From: Verrucomicrobiota bacterium
GTDB lineage: Bacteria; Verrucomicrobiota; Verrucomicrobiia; Chthoniobacterales; Xiphinematobacteraceae
DNA length: 64,000 nucleotides
Assembly (NCBI GenBank): GCA_023269545.1
Contig: JAHFTB010000009.1
Location: 1-64,000 of the forward strand
Reading direction: 5' to 3'
Part shown: positions 45,275 to 55,146 of the stretch, one piece after another
Numbering within the stretch: position 1 is the first letter of the stretch
Layout: each line of letters starts with the position of its first letter
Position numbers and translations under genes: made by a program
The notes under the pieces: model-generated
Told to the model about the DNA's origin: nothing
What the model saw: the letters and a program-made list of their open reading frames with translations, nothing else
Database searches by the model: none

Positions 45275-47566
45275 CTAAACTTTGATGCGCGCTAACCGCA
45301 GTGCGTTCATAATGACGCATACACTGCTTAAACTCATAGCTGCTCCGGCGATCATCGGATTTAACAAGATGCCAAAGAAGGGATAAAGGATTCCTGCTGC
45401 TATGGGAATTCCTGCTATATTATAAGCAAAAGCAAAAAAGAGATTTTGTCGGATGTTCTTCATAACAGCGCAACTTAAATTCATGGCGGTGTGGATTGAA
45501 AGTAATCCCCCTCGTATGAGCGTGATGCCGGCATTTTCAATAGCGATGTCTGAACCGCTTCCCATTGAAATGCCTACATCGGCGGCAGCTAAAGCAGGCG
45601 CATCATTGATTCCATCCCCGATAAAAGCGGTGATAGAACCCCCTTTTTTAAGATTTAAGATGAGGTCATGTTTGCCTTCCGGAGAAAGTTCAGCTGCAAC
45701 ATCCTTAATGCCAAGGTGAGTTGCTACGGAATGCGCACTTCGGTGATTGTCTCCGGTAGCCATAGTGATGTGAATACCTTTGTTTTCCAAAAGACGTATA
45801 GCTTGTGCGGAATGAGCCCGAATTTTATCTGATAAACCAATCCAACCCAAGAGATGCTCGCCCTTTGCCACTCCTGCGACAGACATCGACTGACGGGAAA
45901 GTGCTTTTTCAGTTTCTTCACTCTCCCGAGTGATCATGATGCCATGATCGCGTAAAAAGTTGGCGCTTCCAATCAGAGCCTGCTCATCACCAATGCGCCC
46001 TTCAGCTCCACGTCCGCGCTCCGCTCGGAATTCCGAAACCAATGGTAATGAAAGTTTTTTCTCTTTGGCGGAGGCGACTATCGCACGAGCCAAGGGATGC
46101 TCACTCATGGTTTCCAAGGCTGCTGCTGTGATGAGAAGGTCCTCGTCAGAGAGACCCACTTCCGGAGCCAACTTGGCGACAGAAGGTTTTCCAACGGTGA
46201 GGGTGCCCGTCTTATCTGTAACAAGGTGAGTAATTTTTTCGAGTGTTTCAATAGCTTCGGCATTGCGAAAGAGGATCCCGAATTTAGCGGCGCGGCCTGT
46301 TCCCACGACAATCGACATCGGAGTAGCAAGACCTAAGGCGCAAGGGCATGCAATGATGAGTACGGACACAGCATTCATCACCGCATCCGAAAAACGATGG
46401 TCCAGGAAATTCCAGATGAGAAATGTGAGGATGGCAATGAAAAGAACGGACGGAACAAAGATGGTTGCGACGCGATCAGCCAGAGATTGAATGCGAGCTC
46501 GGCTCAGCCGTGCAGCGCTCACCATTCGTACAATTTGTGCTAGCAAGGTGTCCGAACCCACTTTTTCTGTGTGGAGAAGAAATGCTCCTGATTGATTGAT
46601 CGTAGCTGCTGTCACGGTATCTCCAACAACTTTTGGTACGGGCATGGGTTCACCGGTGATCATAGACTCATCTACATCAGAGGATCCCTCGATGACTTTT
46701 CCATCAACGGGAATCTTATCTCCAGGACGAACCCGAAGCACTTCACCGGGGTGAATTTCCGATACGGAGACCTTTTCTTCCACTCCATTTCGGACTCGAT
46801 AAGCCACTGTGGGTGCCAAGGCAAGGAGCGATGTGATAGCTTCTCCCGTACGCGCATGAGCCTTTGCTTCCATCCATTGTCCCAACAAGGCAAGGAGAGT
46901 GATTACCGTGGCAGATTCAAAGTACAGGGAGGCTCCCCCATAAAAAATGGAAATGATGCTGAACGCATATGCAGCTCCCACCCCCATTGCAATGAGGGTA
47001 AACATATTCAGTTTTCTGGTTTGCAAGGATTTCCAAGCGCGAGAAAAAAAGGTTCCTCCCACCCAAAAAACGATGGGAGTGGAAAACAATGCTTGAATCC
47101 ATCCGGAAGCGTCGGCAGGAACCCGTGTTTCTAAAGAAAGTCCTGGAATCATATGTCCTAAGGAAAAAATGAGCACAGGGAGGGCCAAAATACATCCGAT
47201 GAGCAGACGCTTACGGAAATATTTTACTTCACTAAGATCGATTCCACTCACTAATTCCAATGCCATTCCGCAGATAGGACAATCACCCGGGGTGCCGCTT
47301 GTGATTTCAGGATGCATAGGACATACATATCGAGATGCGGTGGGGCTCTTTTGTAGGGACATTCCACAGTGCGGACAATCGCCCGGGTGATCAGATTTTA
47401 CCTCAGGACACATCGGGCAGAACCAGGCTTCGCCTGGATATAATTTTGCTTCGCCTAGACTGGATTTTTCGAGGGAGGCAGACTGGGAGTTCTTTGGATC
47501 GTTCACTGATGTTTCCGTTTCTTTCGTGTGTTTGTTACAGCAAGAGGATGGAGAATGTTCCGACAC
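45275..47566 (-). CDS. copA: Copper-translocating P-type ATPase
   Basis: A 763-residue P1B-ATPase exporting Cu+ from the cytoplasm. Two short heavy-metal-binding modules ([23 protein letters not shown] and [22 protein letters not shown]) replace the usual HMA domains. The membrane CPC motif is [13 protein letters not shown] near 410, phosphorylation is at [11 protein letters not shown] near 453, the nucleotide domain has SEHPLARAI, and [16 protein letters not shown] follows. The last helices carry YNIAGIP and [15 protein letters not shown], the Cu+ signature. No copper chaperone or CueR/CsoR gene is adjacent. Confidence 0.95.
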   Translation of the reverse strand: MSEHSPSSCCNKHTKETETSVNDPKNSQSASLEKSSLGEAKLYPGEAWFCPMCPEVKSDHPGDCPHCGMSLQKSPTASRYVCPMHPEITSGTPGDCPICGMALELVSGIDLSEVKYFRKRLLIGCILALPVLIFSLGHMIPGLSLETRVPADASGWIQALFSTPIVFWVGGTFFSRAWKSLQTRKLNMFTLIAMGVGAAYAFSIISIFYGGASLYFESATVITLLALLGQWMEAKAHARTGEAITSLLALAPTVAYRVRNGVEEKVSVSEIHPGEVLRVRPGDKIPVDGKVIEGSSDVDESMITGEPMPVPKVVGDTVTAATINQSGAFLLHTEKVGSDTLLAQIVRMVSAARLSRARIQSLADRVATIFVPSVLFIAILTFLIWNFLDHRFSDAVMNAVSVLIIACPCALGLATPMSIVVGTGRAAKFGILFRNAEAIETLEKITHLVTDKTGTLTVGKPSVAKLAPEVGLSDEDLLITAAALETMSEHPLARAIVASAKEKKLSLPLVSEFRAERGRGAEGRIGDEQALIGSANFLRDHGIMITRESEETEKALSRQSMSVAGVAKGEHLLGWIGLSDKIRAHSAQAIRLLENKGIHITMATGDNHRSAHSVATHLGIKDVAAELSPEGKHDLILNLKKGGSITAFIGDGINDAPALAAADVGISMGSGSDIAIENAGITLIRGGLLSIHTAMNLSCAVMKNIRQNLFFAFAYNIAGIPIAAGILYPFFGILLNPMIAGAAMSLSSVCVIMNALRLARIKV

Positions 47567-47700
47567 ACAGAAAAACTATCGAAAATTAGCCTGCAGTTCA
47601 ATGGATCAAAAATCGGTTGCAAATGGATCATTGGATCCCGCTCTCATTCATGCAAATAATGGGAGGGAACGAAAATTTCCGCGCACTTGCAGAGAAGAAG

Positions 47701-47871
47701 ATGGTAAATGATACGCGCTTTTTCACGTTGATGATTTTCGCGGCAGGTTGTTTTAGTTTATGTTGCTCCATGTCAATCAATACTATCGCAATGGGTGGCG
47801 GATTCTCATTCGGAAAGGCTGATGTGCTTCCTTGTGGAAAAATTTGGGGGTCATTTAGAAGCTTAATATAA
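47701..47871 (+). CDS. Small hypothetical exported protein
   Basis: 56 residues from an ATG at 47701, with a hydrophobic start (FFTLMIFAAGCFSLCC) that contains a lipobox-like AAGC, then a short Gly-rich tail. It may be a small lipoprotein, or the signal peptide remnant of the ankyrin gene just downstream, which begins 13 bases later in another frame. I cannot decide from sequence. Confidence 0.35.
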   Translation: MVNDTRFFTLMIFAAGCFSLCCSMSINTIAMGGGFSFGKADVLPCGKIWGSFRSLI

Positions 47872-47884
47872 ACATAATATTATA

Positions 47885-48291
47885 ATGGAGGCTGCGGGGC
47901 AAGGGTGCCCTAATTTAATGAAAGTCTTGCTATCCAAGGAGGGGGGGTCTTTGCAAATTACCTGCAGGAGCCTGGGGTGAGCAGCCGCCTGCTACACACA
48001 GCAATACGAGATGCCATGCTCAGTAAAAATATAGATATTTCTAAAAATCTCGCGACAATCAAACTATTACGAGAATGGGGTGCGGACCCTAATGAACATG
48101 TACATAATCTGCATCTGGATGTACATTCACATGCAGCTAAAAATTACGCACTCAATTCTAAAAAATGTGATGTAGACGACTTAAAAGAAATGGCTGACAA
48201 AACTTCACCGGAGTATCAGAAGCTGGCAGATAAAATAAAACGAGCGGATCCAGTCATCCAAGCTTTGGAAGATCCTTTACTGCATAGTTGA
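47885..48291 (+). pseudogene. Ankyrin-repeat gene with a frameshift at a G7 run
   Basis: From ATG 47885 one frame gives EAAGQGCPNLMKVLLSKEGG, the second half of an ankyrin repeat, and ends at 47980. The overlapping second frame continues as SSRLLHTAIRDAMLSKNIDIS ... TIKLLREWGADPNEHVH, another ankyrin unit, and ends at 48291. The switch falls at seven consecutive G residues (47941-47947). The gene is either disrupted, phase-variable by slippage, or affected by a sequencing error. Only about two repeats remain. Confidence 0.6.
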
Positions 48292-48320
48292 AGAAATTTT
48301 CCGAGGGGGGAAAATCATGC

Positions 48321-49007
48321 TCAATGAGAAGAGGAGAATTGAGCAGCTAGCCAATGAGCGAGATGAGTGCAAAGTTGAGATTTAGTTGGAATAACAGTGG
48401 GAGCGAGGGCCATTGTTTGCTGATCCAAAAAGGCAAAGCTATTTCCCCAGGCTTGGCCATTGACGACACAGGCGTCGGTTTTGTTTTCTTTGATTTGTTC
48501 GATTCCCCGGGTTAAAGCATCGGATGGCAAGCCCTCTAGCTCGTATTTCCATCCCACAATTTTGCTGTTGGGGAACTCCTCTCTCAGTTTCCGGATGAGT
48601 TTTGGAGCGGGTGCGAGTAGTAATCGTAGCACATCTAATTGACTGTTGAGTTTGGGAGAATCTATTTTTTCTCCTCGATGGTTTTCTGCACCAACCACAA
48701 GAAAATCGCAAAGGGCAGCGGCATGGAAAATCGCTGTTATGGGAGGAGAGGAAGTAGTGAACTGATGGAACAGCTTTTCCAAATCCACATTGGTGGAAAA
48801 AGGAAAAATCTGAGCATGACGAGGAGGGGGATATGTGGCGCCTATGCCACGCAGACAAAATACTTCCCAGCCTTGGGCTGCCAGGTCCTCGCTGAGTAAA
48901 CTTCCCAATTCTCCGGTGGAAAAGTTTGTGATACAACGAGCCTGATCGATGGGTTCGGCAGCAGGTCCGCAAGTCACAATGACTCGAGTAGAGGGAGGAT
49001 TCTTCAT
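48321..49007 (-). CDS. Phosphopantothenate-cysteine ligase domain protein (stand-alone CoaB)
   Basis: A 228-residue DFP/CoaB domain. VIVTCGPAAEPIDQARCITNFSTGELGSLLSEDLAAQG is the nucleotide-binding start, IFHAAALCDF the loop, SKIVGWKYELEG the middle motif and TDACVVNGQAWG the substrate-binding end. The enzyme joins cysteine to 4-phosphopantothenate in coenzyme A synthesis. The CoaC decarboxylase half usually fused at the N-terminus is absent and must be encoded elsewhere. Confidence 0.86.
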   Translation of the reverse strand: MKNPPSTRVIVTCGPAAEPIDQARCITNFSTGELGSLLSEDLAAQGWEVFCLRGIGATYPPPRHAQIFPFSTNVDLEKLFHQFTTSSPPITAIFHAAALCDFLVVGAENHRGEKIDSPKLNSQLDVLRLLLAPAPKLIRKLREEFPNSKIVGWKYELEGLPSDALTRGIEQIKENKTDACVVNGQAWGNSFAFLDQQTMALAPTVIPTKSQLCTHLAHWLAAQFSSSH

Positions 49008-49094
49008 GGAAGGGTCCTCATATGGGAGTTTTTATAAATTTTTTTCGGGGATGATTGTGAATGCTGTGTGATTCTGTAAGTACTTTTGTAAGAA

Positions 49095-49472
49095 ATGGAG
49101 GCGAGATTTTTTTTAACTGTGGCCATCTTAGCAGGTGTGGCGGCAGTTTTTGTTGGGTTTTACCTGCGGTGGGCGGTACAAAAACTCGCTGGTATTCGCC
49201 CTGACTATTTCGTTTGTTATTGGTTGGCGTTGGTAGGCTGCCTGACCAATTTATTTCTTCCATTTGTCTATCGGATCATGATGGCTCCCTATCGCCAATT
49301 GCCTCTGTGGGAAGAACTTACGTTTTTAAATCTCGTGGGTTTTCTCATTTGCTTGCTCTTGTATTCGCTGGGGATACGGGGTTCCGAGGGACGTCTCCTT
49401 TCCTTTTCAAAGGCTGCATGGATTACGGGGGGGCAATACGTCGTTTTTATGATTCTTTCTTATTGGATTTGA
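49095..49472 (+). CDS. Small four-helix membrane protein
   Basis: 125 residues with about four hydrophobic segments (FFLTVAILAGVAAVFVGFYL, YFVCYWLALVGCLTNLFLPF, LTFLNLVGFLICLLLYSLG, AAWITGGQYVVFMILSYW). I do not recognise the family. It is transcribed divergently from the CoaB gene and converges on ogt. Inner membrane location is inferred. Confidence 0.65.
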   Translation: MEARFFLTVAILAGVAAVFVGFYLRWAVQKLAGIRPDYFVCYWLALVGCLTNLFLPFVYRIMMAPYRQLPLWEELTFLNLVGFLICLLLYSLGIRGSEGRLLSFSKAAWITGGQYVVFMILSYWI

Positions 49473-49564
49473 GACGTGGTGAATAGGTACGACCCAGCAC
49501 GCATGAACTGGCTGGTTCATGGGAATTTATTTGTGGTTTTTTTCAGGGGATGAGCGACTCGTTT

Positions 49565-50083
49565 TCACAGGGCTTTTTCCAGATTAAGGAGGGAATTTTT
49601 GCGGTGTACACCACCGGCATAGCCGACCAAGTTACGGGCACTTCCCACGACGCGGTGGCAGGGAATCAGGATGGCTATCGGATTTCGGCCACAGGCCGCA
49701 CCTACGGCACGAGCGGCTTTTGGTGAGCCTAGGGCATGAGCGACTTTTCCGTAGGTGGTCAAAGAGCCGAAGAGAATGTTTTCTAAAATCTCCCAGACCT
49801 TTTTGTCAAAATCAGATCCTTCCGGGCAAAGAGGGAGGGTAAACTGTCTTCGGATGCTATGAAAATATTGGGCGATCTGTCTGGAGGCTTCTTGTAGAAT
49901 GGGATCTTCAGGCGACTCTTGAAGGGAGGTGGGAAGTTGAGGAAGGGTGGAATCAGCAAACAGAGCGTGAGTGAGTCCCTGGTCATTAGCAATGAGCAAC
50001 ATTTCTCCGAGGGGGGTGGAAATGCGAACCGCTTTTTGAACTGGATCAGGAGGTTTTGTGCTATCTGGTAATGGGGTTTTCAT
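49565..50083 (-). CDS. ogt: Methylated-DNA-protein cysteine methyltransferase
   Basis: A 172-residue single-use repair protein that takes alkyl groups from O6 of guanine. The active-site motif is ILIPCHRVVGSARNLVGYAGG with the acceptor Cys in PCHR, preceded by the DNA-binding helix-turn-helix FGSLTTYGKVAHALGSPKAARAVGAACGRNP. The N-terminal part is short, as in Ogt, without the Ada zinc domain. Its ATG overlaps the rho stop by 4 bases, so it is translated from the rho transcript. Confidence 0.94.
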   Translation of the reverse strand: MKTPLPDSTKPPDPVQKAVRISTPLGEMLLIANDQGLTHALFADSTLPQLPTSLQESPEDPILQEASRQIAQYFHSIRRQFTLPLCPEGSDFDKKVWEILENILFGSLTTYGKVAHALGSPKAARAVGAACGRNPIAILIPCHRVVGSARNLVGYAGGVHRKNSLLNLEKAL

Positions 50084-51480
50084 CCCGGTATGTTACGCAG
50101 CATTTCTGTGTTGGAGGAATGTTTTCGAATGAAAAATAGCAAACGTTCGATTGCTTCGATTGGCTTGTGTCCGGCCAGGCCGCGGCGAATGATATTAATT
50201 TTGTGAAGATCTTGTGGTGGGAGAAGGAGTTCTTCACGTCGGGTGCCGGAAAGGAAAATATCCGCGGCGGGATAAATTCGTTGGTCGCTCACTTTGCGAT
50301 CCAAAACAAGTTCCATATTTCCTGTTCCCTTAAATTCTTGGAAAATCAGTTCATCCATCCGGCTGCCGGTGTCGATGAGGGCTGTAGCCATAATAGTGAG
50401 GGAGCCAGCTTCTTCGGTATTGCGAGCCGCAGCAAAAAGTTTGCGGGGAATTTCCAATGCACGGGAGTCGACACCACCTGACATCGTACGCCCTCCTCCT
50501 CCTTGTGCATTATTAAATGCGCGGCCGATGCGAGTGAGGGAATCCATGAGTACAAAGACATGTTTTCCCATTTCAACGAGACGTTTGGCACGTTCGATTG
50601 CGAGTTGTGCAATACGGGTGTGGCTCTTAATATCGCTGTCGTTGGAACTGGCCATTAGCTCGGCTTGGGGAACGGTCCGTCTAATTTCCGTCACTTCTTC
50701 GGGGCGTTCATCTACGAGGAGAATAATGAGTTTCATCTCCGGGTAGTTTTTTACCACCGCTTCTGCGATGTGTTGAAGCAGGGTGGTTTTCCCGGTACGA
50801 GGAGGAGCGACGATGAGGCCTCGTTGTCCGCGCCCAATAGGAGTCATTAAATCCATGATGCGTGTGGTGAAGCGATCCGGCACGGTTTCCAGTGTGATTC
50901 GTATATTGGGATTCACAGTAGTCAACTCTTCAAAGATAGGAGGAGTGCGGAGCTGCTCCGGGGGTTCTCCTTCGATTTCGGTGAGCTTAAATAATTGTAA
51001 TCCGCGGCTTCCTCTGCGGGTTTCGCCTTTGATTTTCATTCCATCTCGCAGGCCATGTTTTCGCACTACTTCCGGTGTGACAAAGACGTCGCTATGAGAT
51101 TGAGAAAAGTTCCGTTTGGCCTCCCGTAAAAAACCAAATCCTTTACCGGAAACTTCGACAACGCCTTCTGCGTAGACGGGTGTGGGAGGAGGAGTAGTTG
51201 GGGGAGGGACGGGAGTGGGAGCCTCTTCCACACGGGGTGTGGCTTCGGAAGAGGAGGATTCTGTTTTCCTTTTCGAGGGTGGCTCTATGACGAGGGTGGA
51301 AATGTTCGCTTCATCTTGTTCATCAGGGAGGGCGGAGTGAGGAACTTGATTCGAGGTGGCTCGTGAAGTGGTTTTAGTGGAGGTGGTCTTTTTCAGGCGG
51401 CGCGGCCGAAGGGTTCGTTTGCGTCCGGATTTTGATTCGGACATGGCGCCGGGAGGCTGTTTCTCGTTTTCTTCTATCAT
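50080..51480 (-). CDS. rho: Transcription termination factor Rho
   Basis: The 466-residue hexameric RNA helicase ending transcription. A Lys/Arg- and Pro-rich extension (about 1-105) precedes the RNA-binding domain (GVVEVSGKGFGFLRE, SHSDVFVTPEVVRKHGLRDG). The motor has the P-loop IVAPPRTGKTTLLQHIA, LIILLVDERPEEVTEIRR and the R-loop/Q-loop region DSLTRIGRAFNNAQGGGGRTMSGGVDSRALEIPRK. Such long N-terminal extensions are common outside Proteobacteria. It follows yebC by 24 bases and precedes ogt. Confidence 0.98.
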   Translation of the reverse strand: MIEENEKQPPGAMSESKSGRKRTLRPRRLKKTTSTKTTSRATSNQVPHSALPDEQDEANISTLVIEPPSKRKTESSSSEATPRVEEAPTPVPPPTTPPPTPVYAEGVVEVSGKGFGFLREAKRNFSQSHSDVFVTPEVVRKHGLRDGMKIKGETRRGSRGLQLFKLTEIEGEPPEQLRTPPIFEELTTVNPNIRITLETVPDRFTTRIMDLMTPIGRGQRGLIVAPPRTGKTTLLQHIAEAVVKNYPEMKLIILLVDERPEEVTEIRRTVPQAELMASSNDSDIKSHTRIAQLAIERAKRLVEMGKHVFVLMDSLTRIGRAFNNAQGGGGRTMSGGVDSRALEIPRKLFAAARNTEEAGSLTIMATALIDTGSRMDELIFQEFKGTGNMELVLDRKVSDQRIYPAADIFLSGTRREELLLPPQDLHKINIIRRGLAGHKPIEAIERLLFFIRKHSSNTEMLRNIPG

Positions 51481-51504
51481 ATTACTTGTACTTAATGCTA
51501 ATAC

Positions 51505-52266
51505 TCATGGATCAACTGAGATTGCTTGGAGGAGGAGTTGTTCTGGGATGTCAAAATTAGAGTGAACGTTTAAAACGTCGTCGCAGTCATCCAGGGTGTC
51601 ATAAAGACGTAGGATCTGGTGAGCTATTCGTTCGTCACTAATGTGTATGGTGTTTTGTGGCAGGAAAGTTAATTTTTGGGTTTCAATGGAAATGCTGGCG
51701 TGCTTAAGCGCTTCGGCAACTGCATAGAGTTGGTCGGGCATCGTAATAATGGTGTAAAATGTATCTTCGGGAAAAAACTCTTCGGCTCCGGCTTTGAGTG
51801 CGGCTTCAAATAGCGTTTCCTCTGAAGCGCTCTTTTTAGGAATCAGGATCTGTCCTTTTCGTTGAAACATATGGGAAACGCTGCCTGGTCCTCCGAGGTT
51901 GCCTTGTTGGCGGGAAAAAATAGAACGCAGGTCGGCTGCGGTCCTGTTTTTATTGTCGGTAGCCGCTTCCACAAGGAAGGCGACTCCACCTGGTGCATAT
52001 CCTTCATAAAGCATTTCTTCCACAGCGGTGGCTGTAAGTTCTCCTGTTCCTTTTTTGATAGCGCGTTCAATATTGTCATTTGGCATGCTTTGCGATCTTG
52101 CGGTCTGTATCGCTGCTCGTAGCCGAGGATTTAAAAGCGGATTTTTTCCGCCTAACTTGGCTGCAATCATAATTTCTTTAGAAATCTTAGAGAAGAGTTT
52201 GCCGCGCTTTATATCTAAAGCACCTTTCAAACGCTTAACTTTCGACCATTTGCTGTGGCCGGCCAT
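51505..52266 (-). CDS. YebC/TACO1 family protein
   Basis: A 253-residue protein with the full YebC signature: MAGHSKWSKVKRLKGALDIKRGKLFSKISKEIMIAAKLGG, NPRLRAAIQTARSQSMPNDNIERAIKKGTGE, YEGYAPGGVAFLVEAATDNKNRTAADLRSIFSR and LYDTLDDCDDVLNVHSNFDIP. Members act as transcription regulators or, as shown more recently, assist ribosomes at proline-rich stretches. It is the first gene of a yebC-rho-ogt run, and Rho here does have proline-rich stretches. Confidence 0.95.
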   Translation of the reverse strand: MAGHSKWSKVKRLKGALDIKRGKLFSKISKEIMIAAKLGGKNPLLNPRLRAAIQTARSQSMPNDNIERAIKKGTGELTATAVEEMLYEGYAPGGVAFLVEAATDNKNRTAADLRSIFSRQQGNLGGPGSVSHMFQRKGQILIPKKSASEETLFEAALKAGAEEFFPEDTFYTIITMPDQLYAVAEALKHASISIETQKLTFLPQNTIHISDERIAHQILRLYDTLDDCDDVLNVHSNFDIPEQLLLQAISVDP

Positions 52267-52528
52267 GAAATGAAAAAAGTTTTGCTCTATGCTAATGCAC
52301 TAAAGCGAGCGTGGATATATGTCCTCGCCGAGGTTAAAATCAAATCTACGGGTTTATGATAGGGAAGAGTTCGTTCTTACCACTTTTTGCGTAGGTGGTG
52401 TACATGCTGAGCGAACCTTCAGCGAATCCTTAAAGGGAACAAAAACGTCTTAAGCTTGGTATGTCAACTGTAAAATCTTTGGGGTTGGGCTAATATCTTT
52501 GTTTTTTTGAGCCAAGTGTAGAGGTATT
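52267..52528. other. Intergenic region upstream of yebC
   Basis: About 260 AT-rich bases holding the yebC promoter on the minus strand. I see no convincing gene, RNA or repeat in it. Confidence 0.4.
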
Positions 52529-52900
52529 TTAACGAACCCCATCTACGCGAAACCCCTTTGACTCAAAGAACTTTCTTACTCTGTCAGGCTGGTCCCCTTG
52601 GAGTGTGATCTCTCGATCCATGACAGTTCCCCCGCAACCACAAGCTATTTTAGCCTCTTTTGCCAAGCAATTAATCACTTCTTTACTAATTTTGGGAGAA
52701 AAACTTGTCACGATCAGCACCGTCTTACCTGACCGGTGTGCCTTTTCCTTTTTTAGAATAAGCCGGCCACAAATTTTTGCAAGTGGTTCCTCTAAAGAAG
52801 GTAATTTATCTTCCACCGGGCTCCCTGTAATTCCTAGTTTTGCGAAAGGGGATTGAAGAAGGGGGGTCTGTTCAGAGAAGACAGGAAGTTTGGGTTTCAT
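52529..52900 (-). CDS. SUI1/YciH-type translation factor
   Basis: About 123 residues ending in an eIF1/SUI1 domain: KTVLIVTSFSPKISKEVINCLAKEAKIACGCGGTV and ITLQGDQPDRVRKFFESKGFRVDGVR. Bacterial YciH proteins bind the small ribosomal subunit and may influence start-site choice. ATG 52900 (MKPKLPVFSEQ) is preferred. A longer frame to 52978 would run into a dispersed repeat. Confidence 0.87.
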   Translation of the reverse strand: MKPKLPVFSEQTPLLQSPFAKLGITGSPVEDKLPSLEEPLAKICGRLILKKEKAHRSGKTVLIVTSFSPKISKEVINCLAKEAKIACGCGGTVMDREITLQGDQPDRVRKFFESKGFRVDGVR

Positions 52901-52920
52901 GTAATGGATGGTTTGTGATG

Positions 52921-53002
52921 GGCAATTCGCAGCAATTGATGATTCGCTGTGGGTCGATCCATTCCATTTTTGGGGCAATTTGCAGATTTTTTAAGCTGTG
53001 GA
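52921..53002 (-). repeat. Two partial copies of the 85-90 bp repeat
   Basis: Bases 52973-53002 on the minus strand (cacagcttaaaaaatctgca...ttgcccc) match the repeat's left third. A second, more diverged copy (ggcaattcgcagcaattgat...cgctgtggg) lies at 52921-52953. They are upstream of the SUI1 gene and end about 17 bases from MITE-like copy D, so the two repeat families cluster here as they do near serS. Confidence 0.6.
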
Positions 53003-53018
53003 GGGCCCCCAAGCTACT

Positions 53019-53103
53019 CACTGACGTTACGCATTTTTAGGAGCTCGGGGAGCAAAAAAATCAGTTTAGCCTCCAAGGTTTCCCTTTTTTGCGTCACATC
53101 ACC
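53019..53103 (+). mobile_element. MITE-like 84-bp element, copy D
   Basis: A full copy in the same orientation as B. It starts cactgacgttacgca and ends tgcgtcacatcac. The 5-bp sequence ctact occurs at both borders (53014-53018 and 53103-53107), consistent with a target-site duplication. It lies between the SUI1 and typA genes. Confidence 0.82.
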
Positions 53104-53143
53104 TACTAAGAACAAACATTCTGCGAACCGCGAACTAATGAAA

Positions 53144-54946
53144 CTACTTGGCCGCTCGTTTGCGAGCGGTAGGATCAAGGAGTTTTTTGCGCAGTCGCAG
53201 GGACTTGGGGGTGGCTTCCACATATTCGTCCGGTGCGATATACTCCAGTGCTCTTTCGAGGCTCATTTTTAAAGGAGGTTCGAGTTGGATGCCTTTTCCG
53301 TCACCTTGGCTGCGCATATTGGTCAGATGTTTTGCCTTACAAGGATTGACTTCGATGTCGTCGGGTCTGGAATTTTCACCCACTATCATGCCGAGGTAGA
53401 TATCTTCTTGAGGGCCAATGAATAGCCGACCGCGTTCCTGGATGTTATTCAGGGCGTAAGCAGTGGATATTCCCGCTTCCATTGAAACGAGAACTCCGTT
53501 GTTGCGGGTGGGGATTTCGCCTTTATAGGCGCCATATTCCTTGAACAAATGGCTCATGATGCCATGGCCTTTGGTGAGATTTACCAGGTCCGTTTCAAAC
53601 CCGATCAGGCCGCGAGTGGGAAGAACAGCTTCCACAAGTACTGAGTGCGGGTTGTGCTGCATATTCACTATTTCGGCCTTACGTGCGGCGAGGGATTGGA
53701 GGATATCGCCGAGATTTTCTGTGGGAACATCCACGTAAAGAGTTTCGAAAGGTTCTAAGAGATCTCCTTTCGCATTGCGTTGATAAATGACTTCGGGACG
53801 CGAGATGAGGAGTTCATAACCTTCCCGGCGCATTTGTTCGACGAGAATGGCGATTTGCATTTCTCCGCGAGCCTTGATTTCAAAGTGTCCCGCTATTTCA
53901 GTATCAAACATCTGCAAAGAGACATTGGTTCGGGTTTCCCTCACGAGCCGTTCCCGAATGTGACGTGCGGTAAGAAATTTACCTTCTTTTCCGGCGGTCG
54001 GAGAATCGTTCACCACAATGCGCATGCTGATCGTGGGGGGATCAATGTCCACAAAGGTAAGAGCCGGGCTATCTTCCTGATCGGTAATGGTTTCTCCGAT
54101 AAAAACCTCCTCAAACCCAGCTAAGCCGATAATATCTCCTTCCGAGGCTTCTTCAATCTGGACCTTTTCGAGGCCCTCATGGCCAAAAATGGCACTGATA
54201 TTGCCGCGTTCGCGTCGTCCATCGCGATGGAGACAAAAGGTGGGCTTTCCCACTTGCACTTTTCCGCTGACCACGCGTCCGTAAGCTATCCGACCGAGGT
54301 AGTCGCTGTAATCCAGGTTGGAAACGAGGAACTGAAAATGTGTGGGCCCGGAAGGGACCGGAGCGGGGATATGCTGAACGATGGCTTCGAACAGCGGCTC
54401 CATATTGTTTGATTCCTGATCGATTTCCTTTTTTGCAAAACCTTCTTTAGCACTGGTATAGACATGAGGGAAATCCAGCTGTGTATCGGTTGCGTTGAGC
54501 TCCAGAAATAACTCGAAAACCATATCGAGCACCTTGTGGGGACGTGCATTTTCACGATCAATTTTATTGATCACCACAATAGGTTTCAGGCCATGTTCCA
54601 GGGCCTTACGAAGAACAAATTTAGTTTGAGCTTGAGGGCCATCGTGGGAGTCCACAACCAAGAGGACTCCATCCACCATTTTCATGATCCGCTCTACTTC
54701 GCCACCAAAGTCAGCGTGTCCCGGAGTATCGACGATGTTGATATGATAGTTTTTCCAGCGGAAAGCAGCGTTTTTGGCCCGGATGGTGATACCCTTTTCT
54801 TTTTCAAGATCCATGGAATCCATGACTCGGTCGTCCACTTTTTGATTAGAGCGAAAGGTTCCGGATTGGCGGAGGAGCTGGTCTACCAGGGTGGTCTTAC
54901 CGTGGTCGACATGAGCGATGATGGCAATGTTTCGAATGTGTTCCAT
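53144..54946 (-). CDS. typA: Ribosome-associated GTPase TypA/BipA
   Basis: A 600-residue translational GTPase with the EF-G-like plan. [22 protein letters not shown] is G1, DPLE-type switch [13 protein letters not shown] is G2, [19 protein letters not shown] is G3, and [12 protein letters not shown] is G4. The C-terminal TypA domain has [33 protein letters not shown] and ends [17 protein letters not shown]. It supports 50S assembly under stress or cold. The frame extends to 55138, but the ATG at 54946 gives the standard start. Confidence 0.97.
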   Translation of the reverse strand: MEHIRNIAIIAHVDHGKTTLVDQLLRQSGTFRSNQKVDDRVMDSMDLEKEKGITIRAKNAAFRWKNYHINIVDTPGHADFGGEVERIMKMVDGVLLVVDSHDGPQAQTKFVLRKALEHGLKPIVVINKIDRENARPHKVLDMVFELFLELNATDTQLDFPHVYTSAKEGFAKKEIDQESNNMEPLFEAIVQHIPAPVPSGPTHFQFLVSNLDYSDYLGRIAYGRVVSGKVQVGKPTFCLHRDGRRERGNISAIFGHEGLEKVQIEEASEGDIIGLAGFEEVFIGETITDQEDSPALTFVDIDPPTISMRIVVNDSPTAGKEGKFLTARHIRERLVRETRTNVSLQMFDTEIAGHFEIKARGEMQIAILVEQMRREGYELLISRPEVIYQRNAKGDLLEPFETLYVDVPTENLGDILQSLAARKAEIVNMQHNPHSVLVEAVLPTRGLIGFETDLVNLTKGHGIMSHLFKEYGAYKGEIPTRNNGVLVSMEAGISTAYALNNIQERGRLFIGPQEDIYLGMIVGENSRPDDIEVNPCKAKHLTNMRSQGDGKGIQLEPPLKMSLERALEYIAPDEYVEATPKSLRLRKKLLDPTARKRAAK

Positions 54947-55146
54947 GCAAATTTGCAGAGGGCGCACTATGGAACTCCTCGAGCGGCCTGTCAACTCACT
55001 CAACTGAGCTATTTGTGATGGGGACTGCGGTGTCCAAAAAAAATGGGTGCGACCTGTGGAATGATTTTTAGTCTCCAAATCTATTATGGTCAATGATTTG
55101 AGCTTCTGTTTAGGGCGGAAAATATTTTTTGGGTGCAAACTCTCGA

